Shown one piece after another: positions 33,201 through 43,465 of a DNA stretch of 64,000 nt. The notes under the pieces are model-generated. The model saw nothing but the letters and a program-made list of their open reading frames with translations. It ran no database searches and was not told the DNA's origin. The stretch's first letter is position 1, and each line of letters opens with the position of its first letter. Location of the stretch: the NCBI GenBank assembly GCA_013146195.2, contig CM028377.1, positions 173,919,231-173,983,230 of the forward strand, given 5' to 3'. The position numbers and the translations under genes were made by a program. The stretch is from Codonopsis lanceolata. Taxonomy: Eukaryota > Streptophyta > Magnoliopsida > Asterales > Campanulaceae.

Positions 33201-36200
33201 TGCATAATTTTGAAAATTTTCATGAGTTGGGAGTTTATCTTTGACCGTTTATAACCAATTTCAAAACTCAAGAGTCCGACTGATCACTTCAAATGTACTT
33301 TGAACTTTATGACACACATTATTGTTCCTTTTTTATTCTATCCAAATCAAGATGGGAACAAGTTGTCGTCTCCATTCTTGTATATTTGCAGATATTGGAA
33401 TCTAATACTTTATCATTTAATTGAAGGGTGGAGTCCAGAAAACCAGAACGTTACTCATCTGCAGCGCCTCTGTCTCGTAAGAAGACTAGACTTGTTTCTT
33501 CCGCAAATGCTAAAGAAAAAGTTTCAAGAACGTAAATAGTGCTTATTATCGCATGCAAATGCTCGGAAGTTTTACTTGGTTGTTTTGATATAATTAAATA
33601 GATAGATGTATCACCAATAAGTGGTTAGGCTCGATCCGTTCCCACGCCCCCACAAAAAATGAGGAAAAAAAATCACCAATAAGTGGCTTCTATCAGTTAT
33701 TTGAATGCATGACTATTGAAGATTTGCATCTTATGATAAAAATTTTAATCATGATTCAGCTGATGCACGGCAGCGCATTGTGTCTGAACGTGTCGATTTT
33801 ATTGACAACCTTATCCTATCTGTTTCGGTAATCTTGATCAACTTAAGTCTTGCATGTGTAACCCATATGATATTGTGCTCAAGTGGTTTAACTTTTCTTT
33901 TGGATTCAGATTGGTCCCCCAAATGCACAATTCATAAAATCAACGGACAAGAGTACATGGCGTGCAAAGGATGTTGCTGATTCTGTTTTATCTGACAAGT
34001 CTGCATTGGTAATGTTTGCTGTTATAAATACACCATGCTTATTTGTGTAGATCTTTTAACATGGAAACCGTTGCATAAATTTAATATGTTTTGCATTTTC
34101 ACTTGACTTGACTAAAAAAATTTAAAATATATAAATTTGAACCTTGGGACGCTACTAAGTATCACCTAAACGGATTTGATCTGCAAATTCTTTCTGCAAT
34201 GTGAGCCAGCAAAAAAATTCTTAGAAAGTTGTCCGATTAAGGCTTAAATGATACATATGACAGCTGGTTAGTATAGTTAAAAGAAGATTTCAAATGTGTT
34301 ATTATGAAAACACCACACTCAGCTTGATCTGATGTTTTTTGGCTTGTAAATGCCATTTTTCTTGTATCAAGTTTCTTTCAAAAGTTGAGATTCTCCTTAC
34401 TTAACCTGACATGTTTTGAATTTGTAAAGCGAGTCACGTCAAGTCAGCGCATGGCTGAGAGTTCAGTTCTTGACGCATATGCTTCTGAAGTGAGTCTTGA
34501 AACTTCTGTTCATTTAACGTTCATCCTTAAACAGAATTTAACTCCGCAAGACCCCACTAGATTAGTTTAAGTGCTTTGTATATTCTATTTACTCACGTGA
34601 GGTTATCCTTCCTTCCCTAGATTGATGGTGAGACTTACTGGTATTACGAGTACCTCATACGCAAGTCTCCTACAAAAATTGTAAGTTTTTCTATATTTGT
34701 TAGTCATTGAGTGAAGGTGAAAGAGTTGGTATGTGGAATCATTGTAGTCAGACTTATTGGAAATGGTGCAGGTTTCTGATTCAAACATCTACCGGCACTA
34801 TGTTGCTTCAACTTATGAACGTGATGGTGAGTTACTATTATTATGTCATTTTTCCTTGAATTAATACGGAATTTTAAGGTCTCTTGAGTTTCATTATTAG
34901 CTTAGAGCCTTTTGAGCTATATTTGAGATTTGAATTGGAACGAACAAACAAAAAGAAAAAAAGAATACAGTTTTGAAATTTCGTGCCTTGGACTCTTTGG
35001 TTAACATAAATTTGCTTTATTGAAGGTTATTTGTACTCTCTGAATGCTTCAACTCTCGGCAAGCAATGGAATGAGGTAAGCTTCTCTCTTTTGCTCTCTT
35101 CAGTACTCAATAATTATGTGAGTCATTGTTGCTTTTATGCAGATATGCATGTGCATAACACTTACTCGTGTACCATTTAACTTTAATTTATGCTTTTCTT
35201 GTACCTCCTACTTCTGCTTCTTACTTGCAAAACAGTTCAATTATGTTGAGTACCTCATAACGAAAATTGGTACAAAGAGAAGCATACAAATGTAATTGAC
35301 GTGACTTGGACCACTTGGTCCAGAACGAGGAGTTGGTGTTGGATTTCTTTTCCCAGATACTGAGATAGGTTTTATTTCTCTTGGTTTGTAATTGACAACT
35401 GTGAAAATCAGCAAGCAATTTCAAAGTTAGTTGGCACATCTCTAAGACACACTACTCGAGTTGATTTGAAAATTTAGCAGATTTTATGTGAGAATTAAAG
35501 AGTCATCTGGTTACAAAATAAAATACGCAAATAAATAATCAAATCTGTTGAAATAATAGGTTAACAGACACTGAGCTATTGTAGATAGTAAAATAACATT
35601 ATCTCATGGGCTGGCCATGCCACGTCTCCATGATGTTGTAAAGTGTAAGTGGTTCGGTTTGGTTTGGTTTAGGCCAAACCCACAAATCGAACCGTCCCCT
35701 ATTGGTTACAAAAAATTCAAACCGAACCACTCGGTTTGGTTTGGTTCGGTTTTGTGGTTTATATAAATTATTTTTAATCAAATTAACCAACATTAAAAAT
35801 AACAATAAAAATAAGATTTTAATTTTGGAATTAACATCAAAATTTAAAAATAACCTACTAACAACAAATTTTCATAAAGAAAACAATACCAATTCCAAAA
35901 TAAACACAAACAATAGAAGAAATAATAGTTCTCCAACAATTCAGATTTTGTTTGGTTTAGTATGTGTCTATATATATATTATGACTAAATCAAATGCCTA
36001 GATTATGCATATAAGATGATCCAAAGGTTCAAAATAACAAATGTAATATAATAAATAAATAAAAACATATAGTTTGGTTCGATACCAAAAACCGTGAATC
36101 GAACCGGGTGATTTTCCAATTTTTGAAACCGAAACCGAACCGTATTTAACCAAAACCGAACCAAACCGACTGGTTTAATTTGGCTTGGTTCGGTGGTTCC

Positions 36201-36771
36201 GATTTACACCCCTATGTTGTATGATGAACCAATACCTTACCAATACTTGTATTGGTTGGTTTCAAGGTTTTTACTACTACCTTATTACATCTAAGACATT
36301 AATGAATTTTGATTGGAGAAGAAATCCCCCCATATTTACATATCTTAATTTGAACAACATCACACCATGTTCACACTAGATTTAGGTGTCTAAAGTCTAA
36401 GCAGAACTCATCCCAAAATTGCCCTTTATGACATGAAACGATGACACAAACCCCAATTAGTTGGGACAAGGGCTTAATTGAGCTGTGTTTCAGAATTCAA
36501 GTCTAAAGAGTTCATTGTCCAAAACAGGCCAGAAACGCCTTCATCAAGAAGTGAATATGATCCATGTTCATTGAAAGGTTTTGATTTGAGAGGACCAACA
36601 ACCATTTTTATAACCCCAATTTCCGTTCCGTTTCTTGGGTACTAACTCAACATTGTCTGATGTGTATTACAGATGGGGCCGTACTTGGAAAAGACTGTAG
36701 GCTCTTTTCGACTTCTACCTCCCACTGAAAACTATGTTCCACCTTTCAAAGATCCGTGGAGATTTTGGTGA
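30258..36771 (+). CDS. PPD5: PsbP domain-containing protein, chloroplast thylakoid lumen (PPD5-like)
   Basis: Eleven exons join in phase with GT/AG borders to 295 residues: 30258-30322, 30420-30592, 33079-33187, 33427-33476, 33760-33827, 33910-34008, 34430-34489, 34621-34680, 34772-34826, 35026-35075, 36673-36771. Residues 1 to about 80 form a Ser-rich chloroplast transit peptide, then a twin-Arg lumen signal (CRRDFILFGVSSS). The PsbP fold follows, with Tyr-rich strands (ETYWYYEYL, RHYVASTYERDGYLYSLNAS) and a conserved ending (PPFKDPWRFW). Length and ending fit PPD5. PsbP relatives act around photosystem II, NDH or other lumenal functions; PPD5 has been linked to strigolactone-related phenotypes in Arabidopsis. 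No stop or frameshift. It is the only clear host gene here; introns 2 and 10 are large and carry MITEs. The paralogue choice within the PPD family is less sure than the domain. Confidence 0.85.
30848..31024. mobile_element. Stowaway-like MITE in PPD5 intron 2
   Basis: A 177-bp element with inverted ends CACCCTCCGTTCCGGACAAA and (reverse) CTCCCTCTGTTCCGGGCAAA, flanked by TA on both sides. This is the signature of Tc1/mariner-type Stowaway MITEs. Internal sequence is AT-rich. Confidence 0.9.
31366..31412. mobile_element. Remnant of a second Stowaway-like MITE
   Basis: ATCCCAAAATAGAAAGTAAA followed by CTCTTTGAGCGGACAGTGGG repeats the right half of the nearby MITE with changes. The left half is unclear. 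Confidence 0.6.
35641..36213. mobile_element. hAT-like MITE in PPD5 intron 10
   Basis: A 573-bp element flanked by a perfect 8-bp duplication ATGTTGTA (35633-35640, 36214-36221). The ends carry imperfect inverted repeats (AAGTGTAAGTGG versus AGGGGTGTAAAT) and subterminal CGGTTTGGTTTGGTT / AACCGAACC repeats, typical of non-autonomous hAT elements. Internal part is AT-rich without genes. Confidence 0.85.
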
Positions 36772-38115
36772 TGTGTTCTGTTATTTCGATGATTTTGTTC
36801 ATTCATTTGTTGGTTGGGGGTGGGGGGTAGGTTAGGGGGTACATTTGATGCGTAATATGTATAGAGTAGGATTTTGAGCACCGCTTTGTAACACGATTCT
36901 GTACAAAACACTTGGTAGCATAGTGAGTCGCACAATAGGTCCTTGTATGATGAACTAAAGCGACTTTTTGCATACTTGAGAAATCCCTTTGACTACCATA
37001 GAAGAACAATTCTCATATTTTGGCAGCTAGGTTAAAAAGTTGAGTTGGCAAATGAAGATCACCAAATGGTTACTTTAGCAGATAAGTTGTTTCAGGGGTA
37101 GGAGCTGGAGTGGAAATTTGCTTGTTCCATGGTTCCAGAATACAGGGACAGAATGCGCAAGCGACAATGGCAGATTAGACCAACTCGACTGCCGTTCCAT
37201 CCTAAGTTTATTTTATCTGTAAACTTGCAAAGCTCAAATAATCTCCATTTCCTCTTCCAGTTTCCAAGATCCATATGATCATATTGTAAAACAAGATGAT
37301 GTCTCAAACTCTAAAAGGCATTGGTTTCAAACGCTCGAAAGTATGAAGAACTTCAGTTAAACACGGACAACTCTAGGGTGGCCTAAGTGATTTTGGGGCA
37401 ACTGTATTTCTCTTTAAACAAACACAACCCCATCACAGAGGAGCTTTAATCCAATCTGGTAGAGAGCCCCTGAGAATAAACAGGTGAAAAGTGCTAAATC
37501 AAGAGTGTGAAACCATCAATGAGCTAAAAAAACAAATCTGACAGATTTATTCCATCCATCATTACTTTCTCGGTGCATCACAGAAATATAATCACACGCA
37601 CACACGAGAGAGACACAGAACAATAATATGTAACCTCTTATGTACATCTTTTTTTTTTCCAACCACACAAGTCCATTTTGATAAAATTGTTCCTTGAATG
37701 TCCTCGTTCGTTGTAGACACCGTCTCTTCTCATTGCAATGAACTCGTCTCTCTTCTTCCCATTTATGTTCTATTTTAATTTATTTTTTTGAAGATGAGTA
37801 ATTATTTTGAATTGATTGGAGCCCTAGAATTACATATAATAGAGAAATTACGGTCGGAATTCGCAGAGATGGAGGGGAAGAGAGTTGGGTGGTTTCACCT
37901 TGGATTCAATTAATCACCACTCTAACTTCCCGCTCTTTTTTCTTTTCATCTATCAATCTTCAGTTTGAGCATCATCGTCTTCTTTTTCTTCTTCTTCTTC
38001 TTCTTTTGTGTTTGTGTTTGATTCAAAATAGATTCATTTTGTTTATTGTATTGTTATGCATATAAACTGTTCTATGAAATGTTTGAATATAAATTTGTTC
38101 GTTGTTAAACATTGT
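36772..38115. other. 3' flank of PPD5 and intergenic DNA
   Basis: Contains the PPD5 3' UTR, then sequence without a convincing gene on either strand. Short ORFs at 36.7-37.3 kb lack recognisable motifs. A pyrimidine-rich stretch near 37970-38010 (CTTCTT repeats) is the only other structure. Confidence 0.5.
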
Positions 38116-38820
38116 TTTTTAATCTAGATGCATCAATTTTGAGTCACGATCCATCATTTATGTATCGTGATGCATCGATTTGGATTTGCAATGCAGGAAA
38201 GATGCATCATTGAATCATTTGTTTGATGTGTACACGAAAGAAGAGATATGAGGACTGGTCATTTTGCGATGCATCAAATTGGATAACCAATGCATGAAAA
38301 TCATGCATCGCAATTTTAAATTCATGCATCGCCAAAGAACATGAGGTTTGGTTCATTTTGGTATGAATCCAATTGGAATTCGATGCATCAAAATCATGCA
38401 TCATAATTTTAAATTTATGCATCGTCAAGGGACATGAGGTCTTGTTCATTTTGAATGCAACCAATTGGAATTATGATGCATCCAATTGAATGAGCAGTTT
38501 CGTCTTCATTGTTTACTCAAATGCCTTGAGATTAATCTTTCTTTTACCTGCAACCTTCTTCTCTCAACCTTCAGTCTTAATTTATGAAAGTTTGGTCTTG
38601 TAAACCTTTGAAGCAAACTCATTCCTTCATATAGCTTGAATTGTGATGCACTGAATTTGGTTTTGCGATGTATCGCGTGCCTGCTGCAATGTGTGCTTGA
38701 ATTGCGATGCATCGACTTTGGTTTTGCAATGCACTACATTCCTGATGCAATGCGTGCTTGAATTACGATGCACCGACTTTAGATTTGCAGTGCACAGCGT
38801 GCCTAATACACGCGTGTTTT
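38115..38820. repeat. ATGCATCG palindromic repeat cluster (left)
   Basis: At least ten irregular copies of GATGCATC(G/A)AATTTGG-like sequence, with the palindrome ATGCAT in most. Confidence 0.75.
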
Positions 38821-39237
38821 TCTTTGATTAATGGCATATTCGTCTTTTTGCCCCAAAAGTGCCTTTTTCCAATTAAGAAAAATATATATATTGTAGAGGT
38901 TGAAAATTATTGAAAAGGAACTGACCTGAATTTCTCTCAACATTCAAAGCCACACAACTTTTGTAAACCTTGCCTTGATGTGGGCTGGGTACTTGTTTTT
39001 CTTCTAAATAGAATTAAGGTTAAACCCCAGGTCAGTCCCCTACAGTGATATTCTAAATCCTACGGTCCACGATTTTTATTTTGATCGGTAAAAGGCATTC
39101 ATAGTGCAAATTGAGTATGCCCTTAATTAACAAAGGCACGCATACTATCCGAATCTCTAGGCATTGTGATCCAACAATTTAAACAATGCGATGCATAGAT
39201 TTTACACAATTTAAGCAAAGCGATGCTTAATCATGAT

Positions 39238-39441
39238 TCATGAAACATATGTATTGTCAAATACTAAGTGAATTACAAGCCTATACAAAAAGAATAAATA
39301 GCAAAAAGAAAAAAGAAAACATGTCATTGTGTGTGTGTGTGTGTGTGTTGTGAGAAAGGGAGTGGACTTGAAGCTAGAAAATGATGATGACGACGAAAGA
39401 TGAAGGAAAGGAGCATTACTCAATACAATAAGGCGAGCCAT
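39238..39441 (-). pseudogene. First-exon fragment, transit-peptide-like, copy A
   Basis: Minus-strand start MARLIVLSNAPFLHLSSSSS, preceded by TCTCCAAAAAAGAA-type leader nearly the same as in copy B. Ser-rich and Phe-rich, like an organelle transit peptide. No downstream exons are recognised; (GT)n follows at 39328-39350. Likely a captured fragment. Confidence 0.4.
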
Positions 39442-39603
39442 TTATATTTCTCTCCAAAAAAGAAAGGGTGGAAACCTCTGTAGTAGTTAGATGTTTAAAC
39501 CATCAAAGGCTTCCTTTTCCAGTTTGACAATAGAATGAGAGTGAGGAAACTTCTAAAGTCTAGTATTTGGTAATACATATGTTTCATAAATTTGGCTAGG
39601 CTT

Positions 39604-39936
39604 TTATCGACGAGAAAGACACAGACCCAAGAGAAAAACTTGGAGATCATTCAAATTCGAAGTTAGAGCAATAGAGAGAGAGGGACTGACCGAAGTAGAG
39701 TAAATTTGGGCTGGTCGTCTGGACGGGAGACAATGCCCAACCAAGAAAATGTGAGAGAGAGGATTGTTGTTACCGGAGTTACAAGCGACTGCAAAAGTTG
39801 ATTGAGATGACGATAATGACGACGACAGAAAATGAAGGAAAGGACCTGAACTGAATACAGCAAGGAGAGCCATTTTTATTTCTCTCCGGAAAAGAAAGGG
39901 GGAAACCTCTGTAATAGTTAGCTCCTCCTTCCTCAC
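39604..39936 (-). pseudogene. First-exon fragment, transit-peptide-like, copy B
   Basis: Minus-strand start MALLAVFSSGPFLHFLSSSL (Met at 39871), with leader CCCCCTTTCTTTTCCGGAGA like copy A. A plausible donor follows TGTAACTCCG (GTAACA). The parent gene is not identified. Confidence 0.4.
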
Positions 39937-40274
39937 ACTATCTTCTTTCCGTAGCGTGCGGGAGTTTGAGGCAAGAAATTTTCTCCCATATCATCTTTCG
40001 CGTGGCATTTTAGGACAAAAATTAGAAAAGTATCCTTTTTTGGTTTAAAAAAAATAAGGGAGTAAACTGGTTACTCGGCCTGCAATTGTCCTAGAAATTT
40101 ATAGCGAAATTTGGTACATTTTTAAAAGCTTTCAACCGCTCCAGTTCACCATGTTCTTTAGGAGAAATTGCGAGTCGGCCCGCTTTCTTAAGTTTTTAAC
40201 CGCTTAAGCCCCTAATTTTTTTTAACCAGAAAAAAACATTTTTTGGGGTGAAAAGACGACTATGTCATTAATGA

Positions 40275-40465
40275 GTCTAAGGCACGCTAAGGATCACTTA
40301 CCGCGATGCATTAACTTGGTCATCACAATGCATCAATTTGAATCGCGAAGCACAAATTGGATTTTTGATGCAGAATATCACGGTGCATAAATTGAATTTC
40401 CGATGCAAAAATTGGATTCGATTTGTGCATCACGATGCAAAATTGATGCATGCGTAATTGGTTCA
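40275..40465. repeat. ATGCATCG palindromic repeat cluster (right)
   Basis: Several GATGCAT/ATGCATC motifs in mirror order to the left cluster. Confidence 0.65.
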
Positions 40466-40639
40466 TTAAGGGTATCATAATATTTTCACCCTCAAAAGTG
40501 GATTTTTCCAGTTATAAAAAACATGATGGACTAGAGTAGTTGAATTTTTTTAAAAAGGAACCGCCCAAATTTTACCCTTTTTTTTAATTAGAAAAAGACA
40601 CTTTTGAGACAAAAAAACTACGATACCCTTAACGAACCA

Positions 40640-41335
40640 AACACGAAAAGGGGTATCAATCCGAGCCACCAAATCACCAAGTCGAGTCTATCCGGGTGGT
40701 TTGGTTAAGTTTCATGACTTATATGGTTCAGTTCGGTTTGGCTCATGGTTTGACCTTTCGAGTCAAGTCAAACTGAACCAAACAAAACCATTTCGATTTG
40801 AACCACAGAGCTGAACCATCGAACTAAGCCGCCAAACCAACAATTTTTTACAATTATAACCTTTAGACTTCTATCCTTGCTCGTCCTCTCCGGTCTCCTC
40901 TACTTTCTCATCATCTTCTAATCTTCGCGTGTGGAGCCCTTTCAAAGCGCATTTTCATTTTAGTATTTTTAAATTTACATAAATGTTTTAGCCTAACAAC
41001 AAGTACTTTTATTGTATTTTGGTTGTATTTTTTGGATTCAGTATTGACTATTAAGTGTTTCATGAGTTCATGTGTGAATCTTTTTATTCTAAAGTTTTTT
41101 TATTTAAATTTTTGGAGATTGTACGAAAACATCTAAATATTATGTATTCGTATTACATTTGAATTTTTGGTATATTCTTTAATTTGTTTTTTTTTAATTC
41201 TTTTGATTTTCTTAAATGTTGAAATCTCATTTTTTTTTTGAAAGTAGGCCAAACCATGAAATCGAACTACATAACCAAACCACAAAATCGAGTCGAACAA
41301 AGTCGAACCATCGTGGTTTGTAGACCTGTCAAAAC
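40640..41335. mobile_element. Degenerate hAT-like MITE with GGTTCGG/AACCGAACC-type ends
   Basis: Starts near GGTATCAATCCGAGCCACC with subterminal GGTTTGG, GTTCGGTTTGG and AACTGAACC repeats, and ends near 41335 with matching inverted motifs (CAAACCATGAAATCGAACTA...). It resembles the 573-bp MITE at 35641. Borders and TSD are not resolved. Confidence 0.45.
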
Positions 41336-42336
41336 GGGTTTGCGGGACGGGTTTACCCGCGGGCCTGAAAAGCCCGCTTTAGGTGGGGCAGGTCAGGAAA
41401 GCCCGCAAACATGACAGTCCCAAAACCCATGGCCCAGCCCAACCTGCATAGGGCCGCGAGCAAAACAGGCAAGCCTGCAAAAAATTGAATATTTTTTTTC
41501 CATTGCACTATTTAATATCATAAACTAACAATAAATTATAAATACCATAAATCAAACCACTACATCGTTATTTATTTTTTTCAAAGAAAGAAACATTGAA
41601 CTTTCTAGGTTTTAAATCTTTAATACTATCCTACTAGGCTACCACAAAAAAAAACAAAAACAAAAACAAAAAAAAAACAACATAGAGCTTAACATTGTTT
41701 TATAGATCTAAAGCTGAACAACATCATCTTTAACATTGTTTTCGCCGAATCTGGTTGAAAGAAACCGATGTTGGGGGGGTGTCGATTACTTGGATTTGGT
41801 ACGACTTTGGAGTTGGAGCTGCTGTGCGATGTGAGAGAGAATGAAAGATCGATGGACTTAGCAGAGGGAGACATGCCGACCTTATTTGAAAACGACGCGG
41901 TGGACGCGAGCCGGACATGGTGTTTGATGAAGGTCGGATCTAGGGTCATAGATGGAAAGGAGAGAGATGTGGAAACTAGCCAGAGGTTACCGGCATGTGG
42001 AGAATGTTGCTAGGGCTCTGGTTGGGGCGACGGGAACTCATTTGGGGCGGATCTGGGAGATGGAGATCGGGGTAGGAAGGAGGACGGCGTTGGTGTTGGT
42101 GTTGGCATTGGCGAGAGAGAGAGATAAAGAGAAGAGAACCGGCGGCTATGGTGTTGATGGGAGACGATAGGAGAGAGATGGGAGATTCGCCGGAGTGAGA
42201 GATGAGATGATGGGGAGAGGCTGCGAGAGATAGAAAATGAGAAAAGCGAGATAGAGGGGGGGGATGACGGCTGTGAAGTCTAGAGCCATGGAAAATGTGG
42301 AGCTTTGGCTGGAGCACGTTGAATAAAAATGTGAAA
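41336..42336. other. GCGGG-rich element end, then unassigned sequence
   Basis: 41336-41480 (GGGTTTGCGGGACGGGTTTA, AAAGCCCGC repeats) looks like one end of another hAT-type non-autonomous element. From 41690 to 42336 is GC-richer purine sequence with overlapping frames on both strands and no recognised domain. It may be a fragment of a host gene. Confidence 0.35.
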
Positions 42337-42854
42337 GGGAGGGGATATTCACACCCCAAAAAGCTATCTCAACACCCCATTACTCTTTACACCCCATTCC
42401 TTTCTCACTTCATTCTCTACACCCCAGCTAAATACCTATTGTACCCTTTCCCCAACCAACCCAATTAATTACCACTAACCAGATTAATTACATACCTACC
42501 CTCCCACCCCCAAACACTACACTGCCGTGAAGAAAAGGGAGCAAAAGCAGCGCGAACTCCATAGTCGATCCCTCCTGCGCGCAATTCACAAGGAATTCAA
42601 AATACAAACCAAACTCATTACTCTCATCTCACTCTCAGCAACAACAACAACAACATTATCAACATTCTGTTCAACAAACCTGAAGAAAGTGATCAACAAT
42701 GTCTTCATCTATTGGTATAATTTTTTATCATCTTCTACATTTAAATACTAGTTTTAGGTCTAATTTAAATATCAAATGTATGAAATGCATGCATTTGTGT
42801 TGAATTTTCTTTAAAAAATAAAAAAAAATTGAATTTCGGTGTACTGAAAAAAAC

Positions 42855-43110
42855 CACGTTGTTCGGACTGGTTAGATGAACAATAGGTTGTTAGGTTGTT
42901 CATCTCAAGGTGGTCGAACACCAGCTCAAGTTGGCCGAACACTACACTCATCTCACATTAGCCGAACACTACAGTCGCGTTCATCTCACATTAGCCGAAC
43001 AGCCCATGGGTTGTTCATTTCACTCTGGCCGAACAGCCCATGGGTTGTTCATCTCACTCTGGCTGAACAGCCCATGGTTTGTTCATCTCACACTGGCTGA
43101 AACTCAGATT
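42855..43110. repeat. GTTCGG/CCGAAC repeat cluster in PMD intron 1 (MULE copy 2)
   Basis: Counterpart of 23530-23800: repeated GTTCATCTCAC...TTGGCCGAAC units inside intron 42715-43189. Confidence 0.85.
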
Positions 43111-43239
43111 GGGTACACTTTTCAGACTTTGATTTTGTTTTATTGGTACTATAACCTTTCTTATGATTTATTTTGTTTGGTGTTTACAGGAAAAGTGCTT
43201 AGAAACGTTTATACAAGGAAAAAGGTGACTGCATCTGCT

Positions 43240-43465
43240 AGGAAAGAAATGGAACGAGCACGCCAACAAGAACACGAGCATGGGCAGGGGCAGGAAGATG
43301 AGCATGGGCAGGGGCAGACTTTTGAGCCTCAGATTGGGCAGGGGCAGACTTATGAGTATGAGTATGGGCAGGGGCATACTTTTGAGCCTCAGATTGGGCA
43401 GGGGCAGACTTTCGAGCATGAGCATGGGCAGGGGCAGACTTTCCAGCAGACTTTTGAGCAAGATG
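43240..43465 (+). repeat. GGGCAGGGGCAGACTTTTGAGC coding repeat region
   Basis: Tandem units of about 42 and 21 bp encode Gly-Gln-Gly-Gln-Thr-Phe-Glu repeats of the PMD protein. The corresponding part of copy 1 (23970-24290) is scrambled by indels. The unit named in the call is approximate. Confidence 0.7.

Larger units (their letters stand above)
38115..40470. mobile_element. Pack-MULE-like inverted-repeat element with captured exon fragments
   Basis: The left segment 38823-38960 (ATTAATGGCATATTCGTCTT, then CCCCAAAAGTG...CCAATTAAG) reappears in reverse complement at about 40150-40265. Outside both lie ATGCATCG-rich repeats, also in mirror order (38115-38820 and 40275-40465). The interior carries two related gene fragments. 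This looks like a MULE with long inverted repeats carrying gene pieces. No 9-bp TSD was identified, so class is inferred. Further copies of the end motif lie at 40465-40640. Confidence 0.45.

Noticed and set aside
33300..33539. 79-codon plus frame
   Set aside because: Intron 3 and exon 4 of the PPD5-like gene read in the wrong phase.
41976..42359. 127-codon minus frame rich in Ser/Pro/His
   Set aside because: Purine-rich plus strand gives open frames in several phases; no domain or splice context; runs into the MULE terminus.
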